Shown piece after piece: positions 56,591-64,000 of a stretch of 64,000 nt of DNA. The first letter of the stretch is position 1; the number at the start of each line of letters is the position of its first letter. Source of the DNA: Whalleya microplaca (lineage: Eukaryota > Ascomycota > Sordariomycetes > Xylariales > Xylariaceae); assembly GCA_022497155.1 (NCBI GenBank), contig MU385761.1:124001-188000 (forward strand), in the 5' to 3' direction. Under the pieces are notes generated by a model. It had not been told where the DNA came from and did no database searches. It saw only the letters and a list, made by a program, of their open reading frames with translations. The position numbers were made by a program, and so were the translations under genes.

Positions 56591-58099
56591 ATGGCGGAGA
56601 AAGCATCAATTCAGTTCTTGAAATGGAGCCCAATTTATGAAAAAGAACGGCCTTTCCAGATTTTTACGGAGCTTATACCAGACGCAAAGGACCAACGGAA
56701 GACCAATCTGGCCTGGGAGGAGAAAGATATTCTTGTCGAAGACTTTCGAGCCCGCACTCAAGAGTTTGAACTTGATACTCATGGTTTCACAATGCGTCAC
56801 CTTCCCAATTTTACTGAACTTCCAGACAGGGATGCGATTGAGAATGCGTATATCCCCGCAGTCAAGAAGATGCTCCAAACAGAATTGCAAGATGTGGGGA
56901 ATATATTTGTTTTTGACTGGAGAGCAAGGTTGTAATCCACTCCACGCTAATCCACGCGTGGGCCACTTTGTGGGAGCCACTCCACTCCATTCCACTCCAT
57001 CTGGCCTTGCTGCTGACTAATCCACGTCTACTTAAAGCTCTCGTGGGTGGAAGTGGGTGGGTGGGTGGACTAACTGTGGAGTAAAAGGCCTGCTGTTAGT
57101 GATTATTAGTAAAAGTAGGGATATTGCTAATAGGTGGCGAGTATACCCTTACCTGTGGCTAGTACTATATACGCCTCACCCCTGTGGCTAGTATACGCCT
57201 CACTCCTGTGGCTGGTATACGCCGTATATCTGTGGCTAATTCACGTCCACTTTGTGGCCACCCACTCCACATAACCTCTTAGTGGATCCATTTAGTCCAC
57301 TCCATATAACTTTATCGTGGATTAAAGTCCACCTATTCCACATGTGTGGCTGGTGGAGTGGGTGGAGTGGATTACAACCCTGCTGGAGAGTAAGGTTATG
57401 CCTCCGAGCGGTTCAATTCCATACTTACTATTGTATAGATTCGAAGCAGTCGTTACGAGACAACCACAGCCAGAATTAATTTTAGCGATCAAACTCAACC
57501 CCTTCTCCCTAGTAACTATGCACATATAGACTCGACCCCTATATCTATCATTCACTGCATCCAGAACAGCTTCCCTGACGATGCAGCAACGATCCTCCGT
57601 CACCGCGTCAGAGCCGTAAAGTATAGCTTCCATTCCTGACAGACAACTGCCACGCATTAGCTAACCGTCACATTATAAGTGTGTGGAAGCCGCTGTTGCA
57701 TTCGGTTGATGAATGGGCACTTGCAGTCTGCGACGGAACAACTGTGAAGACTAATGATCTTGTCGAAACTGTCTCGGTCCGCCAAGACAGTGTCAGCACT
57801 AATTACTACGTCAAGTATGATGAGGGTCAGAAATGGTACTTCCTCAAAGAACAGTCTCCAGATGAGGCGCTGGTCTTCAAGCATTTTGACTCTAATCCGG
57901 GGATTAAAGCGCCTTGTAAGTGTCTTGAAGAATTCTGCACTACACCACTAGTGGCACTAGTCTAGTGCTGACTTGCAAAGATGCTTTGCATGCCAGCATC
58001 AAACATCACCATATTGCCAAGAACGCAAAAGCAAGGAAGAGCATCGAGATCCGGACGCTGATCTTCTCCAAGGAATTGGATAGTATGGAGAAACACTGA
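56591..58099 (+). CDS. CmcJ/NvfI (GA4-desaturase-like) oxidoreductase, interrupted by MITE-B at an exon end
   Basis: Exons 56591-56923, 57439-57620, 57680-57915 and 57981-58099 give 289 aa; an earlier in-frame ATG lies at 56564. Family landmarks: IQFLKWSPIYEKERPFQI, then DQRKTNLAWE, DTHGF, NIFVFDWR|IRSSRYETTTARIN, PLLPSNYAHIDSTPISII, FPDDAATILRHRVRAVNVWKPL, AVCDGTTV, DEALVFKHFDS, APYALHAS and RKSIEIRTLIF. This is the family of 7alpha-cephem-methoxylase P8 chain, AsaB, CTB9 and GA4 desaturase, used as hydroxylases or desaturases in metabolite pathways. MITE-B (56925-57382) sits at the exon 1/intron 1 junction. Unspliced, the frame stops at DWRARL. The insertion changed the donor GTAAGG to GCAAGG, so GC-AG splicing of a 515-nt intron would keep the protein intact. 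Whether it is spliced is unknown. Confidence 0.8.
56917..57390 (+). mobile_element. MITE-B copy 1, hAT-type, with target duplications
   Basis: Element 56925-57382 (458 bp), exact 8-bp duplications CTGGAGAG at 56917-56924 and 57383-57390. The inverted ends differ at one base: CAAGGTTGTAATCCAC at the left, CAGGGTTGTAATCCAC (complement) at the right. The interior carries repeated tgtggctagtatacgcctc units (57130-57235) and no ORF of a transposase. A second copy is at 62786-63246. Confidence 0.92.
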
Positions 58100-60120
58100 G
58101 CGCATGTGTGGTTGAAACGTACCGAGTTTTTGTCTTAAATCTCCTACAAAGGACCCAATCAAATTCCTCAAGAGGGACTACCTATCTGAAGAGGCTGGAG
58201 TTGAAGCTAGTTATTGGGTAGAAAACGCCTAAAGGAATACTTACTATCATTACACGGCATAAACTACGGTATCAAGTTTATGGATACGCGACTGTGTGTT
58301 AGATGAGGATGTTTGCATGGATCTTTCTTCCGGCGCATCTTTCTAGGCTTTCCCAGATACCTAGCTTCGATTAGAAAGGATAACCGGGGCCAGGGAAGGC
58401 TTTGACCTGTATCCGTGGTATTTCGACCTAGTATGATAGTACTACCACACTTGGAGGTGGACAATAGCCCTGACTCGTCTCCAGAAACTGTAAAGATATG
58501 GCTGCATTAGGCAAGGCTAATTATATTCAATATAATTGCCTATATTATACTACGCTAATTGCCAGACATGTTTTATAATCCTTGTTGGGATAGACGCAAG
58601 TCATGAGTATCATAGTAGTTGCTATGTTGCTATTAGGAAGCATCGTCACTAGACTGTGAGGCATTCGCCCTGCACTAGAGAGTCACAGGTTGTAGTGCGC
58701 AAGCAACCCTATATTTCGACAATCCTATAGATACATATCCAATTCAAGCTTCATGTAATCAGAAAATAGGATATTTAGGATTTCTTTTTTGCTTGTCCTT
58801 CCAAATTTTATATATAAAGATGTACATATACATCATCGTCTAAGCTGTCGTACCTAAAAATAGCGTCGCTGGTATGTAGAAGCCACTGGTCTGTGCGGTG
58901 GCACCCAACCTTCTATATATACAACTCATACCATTCAAGCATCACGGGTGATCACAACCTAGAAATTCCTAGTGTAATTCCCAATTGATTAATACAATGT
59001 TTTGTTGATTATTGATCATTGCTTATTGCCATTTACTTTTCGACGGATTACACGGATGTGTGGCTGTGATAATCTAGGTGGCTGGGCCGCCCCAAAAGCT
59101 GTGGCTTATATATGAGGTCACCCTCCTCTCTCAGACTCTAGTGACGGTACTTCTCTAATAATAATTAGTATACTACTCATAACTTGCGTCTATTTCATCA
59201 CTTTTCCCATTTTACTATAGTTTAAATATCAACCCCTCAGGCTAGAATCATGTCAGTAATAGAGAGTAGGGTCATGCGGACATGGCACTGTCGCCTCTGT
59301 AGGATTGAAGTGCATAGCCTAGTCAGGTTTGAACGTCTTTGGATCGGTAGCTGGGTGCAATTTGATTTTCTCGTATCTTTTTACGCCTCTGGAATGCGTC
59401 GCGTTTTATCCAATGACGGCAGATAAGTTTTAGAATGTTAAGCCTCGGCCCTTTTCATTTAAATGTAGAATAAGCCGGGTCTCACATCAGTCATATGGGC
59501 TTCTCACCTACTTGTAAGCTGGCTGGCTGGCACCCACTCCGGCTAATATGCTGTGTAACGGTTCAAGGGTTCCCATGGTCTATTGAGCATTTCAACATAG
59601 GTATGATTATACGTTTTATTCATTTGTATCTATTTTCTAGCCTGAACGCTCATGTCGGGTTGAGACGTTTCCTAGCGGTAACATATGCCATTGCCTTAAT
59701 CGTACCAACGAGTACGACTACTTATTATTTGAAATACTGTAGGTTGGTTCATAAGAACCTACCCCTGACCATGAGAAGCCCCCAAACGTACACTCAGTGG
59801 CGTATTGCGCCTCATAAAGAGATAGTAACGTATCACAATGGAAAGCGGAAGCACGTCGTTACTCTCTGATCCTTCGTCTCAAAATTAGAGTAGTTAGTAT
59901 GACTGACGCTGCCTGGCAGACATAAGGTGTTGGTGGGGGAGATTAGATAGCAGTAATAGGGATTCGAGAGCAAGCATCTAGTCCAAAGATGCTTGGTGGT
60001 CTTATTCTATTAATATGGGTGGAGGCTCACCAACTTTGATTTGTTTTTGTTTGCTCGTACATTCATAATATTGCCGACTTGATTGAACCCCTCACTAGCA
60101 TCCCCGTCAGGTGGCCAAAG
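58100..60120. other. AT-rich intergenic region
   Basis: No convincing gene. ORFs at 58264-58464 and 59495-59869 lack domains and splice support. Confidence 0.45.
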
Positions 60121-61536
60121 ATGGCTAATATTGAAGCTTTCACTTTGTTAGCTATTGCTCTGACTATTATTGGTATCAGGGTTTGGGCAAGATGGGTTCA
60201 AGTTGGGCCTTCCAACTGGCAAGTTGACGATTATCTGATGCCTTTAACTGGAGTAAGTCATCCGCTGAATTCTTGAAATGCGCCACGTAGGACCTTTTGC
60301 TACCACCCGAAGAAACTAAACATTTCCCTTATCAATCCAGGTTGCCTTCACGCTCGAAACAGGTGCTGCATATCTTGTCAGAGCTCTCTTTGATGGCCTC
60401 ACAAACTGCTATATGACAGATGAAGAGCGCGCAGCACTGGATCCTAATTCAAGAGAGTATTATAATCGTCAATGGGGTTCTAAAATACAACTCATCGGCT
60501 GGTCGCTTTACGCGTTCATCCTATGGGCGTTGAAGTTCTGCGTCGCAGTATTCTACGGGCGGTTGACGTAGGCGCTTCTCCTGAACTCTGGGGAGTGGCG
60601 TGAAAGTGCTGACAGGTTATAGAGCTGGTTTGGCACACTTGACAATACGTGTGCGCATTGCATATGTTTTCCTGGGAATAACCTATATCGCAGTGGCTCT
60701 TTCGATTCTTCTGGGATGCCAGCCTATGCCAAAATACTGGCAGATATATCCTAATCCCGGTGGTGGGTGATAGTATTATTGAGGAGACAAAGAGATACTA
60801 ATGACATCGTAGCACTTTGTCAACCAACAAATTCGAAGTTGAATGTTTATGGAGTTGTGGTACCAAATATTGTTACCGATATGTATTTACTATCGATTCC
60901 TTTGCCAGTATGGTTCCACAGAATCTACCAAGCTGAATACTCAACTGATAAATACAGCTTCTCTGGGTAGTCAATATTAGTCTACGGCGCAAGCTCATAT
61001 TGACGGTACTATTCAGTGGCGCCATATTTATCATGGTTGCAGGGACCATTCGAGCTGTGCTTCTTCTCCAGGTAACCAATTCGCGCACTGAATACATATT
61101 TCCTAAAATTACCATGTAAAAGGACTCAGATTTAACGAATCTTTTGCAGGCTGGCCCTCAAGGTGCTCTAGTTGGCAGTCAATGGGCATGCCGAGAGACG
61201 TTTGTAGCGATCGTCGTCGCCAATCTCCCAATCATCCAGCCATTCTTACGTACGGCAGCAAGCAAAGTCGGGCTTAGCAACCTCTTTACCAAGTCGACAG
61301 AAAATTCAGAAAACCACCCGCTCGGGAGCAAGAGTTCAGGCCGCGGGTTTAAAAAGGTTTCCCGAAAGAAAGGAACACATCCTCTTTCCCTTCCCCAGGA
61401 CACAGCGTGGGAAAGCGACGAGCACATCCTCAGCCAATGTACAACAGATATATCCAAGCAGCCGCCTCATGACTCTAGCAAGATTTTTACATCGAAAGAG
61501 TTTACCGTTACAAGACAGTACGAAGTGCTATCCTAG
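60121..61536 (+). CDS. fungal rhodopsin-like (Pth11-type) 7-TM membrane protein
   Basis: Six exons: 60121-60252, 60341-60567, 60623-60762, 60813-60907, 60958-61071 and 61150-61536 (364 aa); introns 88, 55, 50, 50 and 78 nt, all phases joining. Landmarks: IRVWARW and NWQVDDYLMPLTG after TM1, WSLYAFILWALKFCVAVFYGRL (TM3), IRVRIAYVFLGITYIAVALSILLGCQPM (TM4), LNVYGVVVPNIVTDMYLLSIPLPLLW (TM5), RRKLILTVLFSGAIFIMVAGTIRAVLL (TM6), WACRETFVAIVVANLPIIQPFLR (TM7), then a 110-residue cytoplasmic Ser/Lys tail. This is the family to which Pth11-like candidate receptors belong. No CFEM domain is present. Plasma-membrane sensing is inferred. Unlike the copy at 13.5-14.7 kb, it is intact. Confidence 0.88.
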
Positions 61537-62777
61537 GGAGGGAATAGGGCATCTTTTGTACGAAGGTTCTAGCCATTCCTAGAAATACAAACGTCTAGAA
61601 AACATGCCTACGGTCCACTGTGGACTCCGAATCTAATAATCCAATAATATCTACTCGCTAGACTTTGAGCTTTATAGCTTCCAAAGGATATACATGATAA
61701 AAATAGATTATGTAACTGTGAGGCGCATTGCCCTGAACTTTGCTCTCAACATCTCCAAAGTGCGCGACATTGAGTAACTTCGCTCGGCCAATAAACATTA
61801 CCTACTTAACTGTATCTCCAATGGTTGTGGCTATTTTGACTTTTCTTTTTTGATTTTCTTTTCTTTTTTACTTCTTGGTTTCCCTCCTTTTGTTATCATG
61901 GAGTCCTACTTGCCATTGTGGCCAAGGAGTGCGCTAGCTATCTGTACGGAAGAGCCGACAGCTAGTATATAGCGAACGAATTCGTGCATGGGATTCTTAT
62001 TTCTTATGCTAACCACGCTGAAGTCTTGAGCATCGATAAAGACGTGTTCCTTTCCGCTGATGATGTCAAAACATATCGGATATTATTCTTGGTCTATGAG
62101 CATGGCAGCTTAGTGGCATCTGATTTTATACAGCATCTCATACCTAGTTCTCTCTGGCTATATATCATACTTAGCCACTAGATAAATTTCAATAAGTTGG
62201 GCCAGAAGCCTTGTTTCTTGTCCATGCGAGGCCGAGTGAAGACAAGGATGAGTTCAATTGCCTCTAGAGCTTATACTTGCTGATATCCATACCCTAAGAC
62301 AGCTGGCAGTTTCTTGATTGAAGAACGTTTCAATTAGGAAATACAGAGCGAATATATCAAATAAACTCACGAACTTGCTTTTTCTTCAATTGACTTGAAG
62401 ATATTCACACTTATTTGATTAGTCAGCTAACAAGTTCCCAATCTGCTCCCCTGAACCCCTGAGTGTGAAGATAATATCAGCAAACTTATGGATATGAGGG
62501 TATATAGGTTTAGGCAGCCGGTGACAAACCACTGAAAAAACGTCAAGAATCTATCACAATAGGTCAATTGGGTGTGAGTAATACCAAGATACTTATTCAT
62601 TGTCCTAGATAATAACTTCAGTTGAAATATTGCATATGAAATATACATGTGGGTCAAATTAATTCAGGTGACAATCTTAGATTATTCGCTAGGTAGACTA
62701 TTTATGACTTCCATGAAACCTATCAAACTATACACTACCACCCTAATGTGTCCAAAGTTAGCTATTAATGTAATGGG
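61537..62777. other. intergenic region
   Basis: A T-rich tract follows the gene (61838-61875). A 65-codon ORF at 61984 is unsupported. Nothing else seen. Confidence 0.45.
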
Positions 62778-63254
62778 CTACTAATCAGGGTTGTAATCTA
62801 CTCCACCCACTCTACTAGTGTTTCTAGTAGAGTGGGTGGTCCTTATCCTACTATATAGTTATGTGGAATAGATTTACGGAAGGTATATGTGGAGTGGGTA
62901 TATATTAAGTAGACGTAGATTAGCTACAGATATGAGGCGTATACTAGCTATAGAGGTGAAGCGTATACTAGCTATAGTGGAGGCGTATATTAGCTACAAT
63001 TAAGGCGTATATTAGCTACAGCTATCAGATATATTACCTGTTAGGAAAACTACTAATTTTATTAGTAATTACTAACAACAGACCTCCTATTCTATAGTTA
63101 GTTTACCTACCTACCTATTTCTATTTACGAGGGCTTCAAGTAGACGTGGATTAGTCAGCAGCAAGGCCAAATGGAGTGGAATGAAGTGGAGTGGCTCCCA
63201 CAAAGTGGCCCACGCGTGGATTAGCGTGGAGTGGATTACAACCTTGCTACTAAT
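62778..63254 (-). mobile_element. MITE-B copy 2, hAT-type, decayed
   Basis: Element 62786-63246 (461 bp), exact 8-bp duplications CTACTAAT (62778-62785 and 63247-63254), inverted relative to copy 1. The ends are CAGGGTTGTAATC and its counterpart GATTACAACCTTG. The outer 80 bp on the right are almost identical to copy 1. The interior is much richer in TA, with AGCCACAG of copy 1 appearing as AGCTACAG or AGCTATAG. Confidence 0.92.
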
Positions 63255-63387
63255 CTAGTAAACCATCTACTAGCAGGCAGGATTTGACTAAGAGGACTGG
63301 TGAGATTGCCAGGACTGATACTACATGAGGCACCGGGATGGTGCAATGTCATGAATCCCTCATATGAACACTAAGAGTCGCCGTTCT

Positions 63388-64000
63388 TCACATAGCTGGG
63401 AGTAACCTTTGTTGTGGGTTCTGGCTGCTAGGTCTAGGTGATCTGACAGCGCCTAACTCAATATCCTCTCCAACTGCCCTCGACATATCTCTCAATGAGA
63501 CTGGTCTCCTTTTAAATACGTAATGTAGTCCCAAGTGCTTGGTGGGGCTTCTCTCTATTTCTCGGGAGTACCCTGCTGTTTGAACCGTATTAATCTGGGA
63601 TGCTGGTTCCTTTTTGACGACTCGGTTGTATCTTAAGTATAGGTAGCAACTCAAGAAGGCCACGAGAGTCAAGCCAATGGCAACGACTATGAGGATCCAC
63701 CAATAATGCCATGTCAAGACATCTCTTCCAGCGTCATGCTTATTAAAGTCAAAGGCATTGCTACTAGAGATTGTCTGTTGATATCAACTGGTCAACGTTG
63801 TGATTCAAGAGGCATACATAGGGAAGTGGGGGTTCGTAGACTGACTGCCACTAGTGAAAGGGGGAGGAAAAATAGCGTAATAAAAGATATCACTTTGATC
63901 GTTATGTTTTCTTCCAGACTGATTTGAATGTCATGCTGAGAGTTGCTGCTGCACAGCTGGTCTTGGTTAGTCAACAGTAGTCTGGCTTTGAAAAATCCAC
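63388..64000 (-). CDS. CorA-like transporter, C-terminal part, runs off the right edge
   Basis: Exons in transcript order: 64000-63846 (incomplete at its start) and 63774-63388. The 71-nt intron (GTCAGT..CAACAG) is flanked by phase-0 codons and joins FLPLSLVA to TISSSNAFDF. Before it lie NSQHDIQISLEENITIKVISFITLFFLPLSLVA (stalk plus TM1). After it come WHYWWILIVVAIGLTLVAFLSCYLYLRY (TM2) and an 80-residue basic cytoplasmic tail. Two closely spaced C-terminal TM helices after a helical stalk, with 'ItLfFLPlsl..T', is the CorA/Mg-transporter-like arrangement common in fungal proteins. The usual GMN loop motif is not seen between the helices (SSSNAFDFNKHD instead), as in many fungal divergent members, so ion transport is not assured. 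Confidence 0.7.

Noticed and set aside
59495..59869. 124-codon plus-strand ORF
   Set aside because: Some hydrophobic stretches but no family match, intron structure or neighbours to support it.
1..64000. CRISPR arrays, prokaryotic operons, prophage
   Set aside because: The only regular short repeats are microsatellites, MITE subrepeats and the 36-bp coding repeat; genes have fungal introns.

Overview
The window is nuclear DNA of a filamentous ascomycete (Pezizomycotina, most like a Sordariomycete). The signs are many 49-147 nt introns with GT..AG ends and CTAAC/CTGAC branch sites, fungus-only families (HET domain, fungal rhodopsin-like membrane proteins, PSDC-type decarboxylase, CmcJ/GA4-desaturase-like oxidoreductase), an intron-less tRNA-Val(AAC), and decayed transposons. 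No rRNA, CRISPR or bacterial-style operon is present. The species cannot be named from the sequence alone.

Layout. 1-0.6 kb: 5' exon of a lineage-specific HTH-like gene running off the left edge (-). 3.3-4.7 kb: ornithine decarboxylase (+), with an ATG-free 765-nt upstream stretch and a stop-free 66-nt intron. 6.5-7.2 kb: small protein with a HicA-like C-terminus (-). 7.7-8.0 kb: Copia-type LTR. 9.9-10.6 kb: small secreted Cys-rich protein (+). 12.0-13.2 kb: very GC-rich alpha/beta hydrolase (+). 13.5-14.7 kb: fungal-rhodopsin gene with an in-frame stop (-). 15.9-19.4 kb: Rad9/Crb2-type checkpoint adaptor with tandem BRCT (+). 19.4-25.9 kb: gene-poor. 25.9-26.9 kb: conserved low-complexity protein (+). 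29.5-31.4 kb: broken HET-domain gene (-). 33.5-34.9 kb: small membrane-protein gene with a solo LTR and another repeat in its introns and a 2-nt frameshift (+).

36.5-58.1 kb looks like an accessory metabolic/secretory region. It holds a PSD/PsiD-like pyruvoyl decarboxylase, an Old Yellow Enzyme with unusual active-site residues, two small secreted proteins, two MFS exporters, a GMC oxidoreductase, a 109-aa protein built of 12-residue tandem repeats, and a CmcJ/GA4-desaturase-like oxidoreductase. No PKS, NRPS or terpene synthase is visible, so a pathway starting from amino-acid decarboxylation or from a peptide precursor is possible but unproven. The right end carries an intact six-exon fungal rhodopsin-like receptor (60.1-61.5 kb) and the 3' part of a CorA-like transporter (63.4-64 kb, -).

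Mobile DNA shapes the region. Two hAT-type MITE families have exact 8-bp target duplications: MITE-A at 43187-43722, and MITE-B at 56925-57382 and 62786-63246. Three Copia-type LTR copies lie at 7.7, 42.0 and 55.8 kb. A 156-bp solo LTR sits exactly at a splice donor. MITE-B at 56925 also landed exactly on an exon/intron junction, and turned the GT donor into a GC donor. These junction insertions are the most interesting observations in the window.
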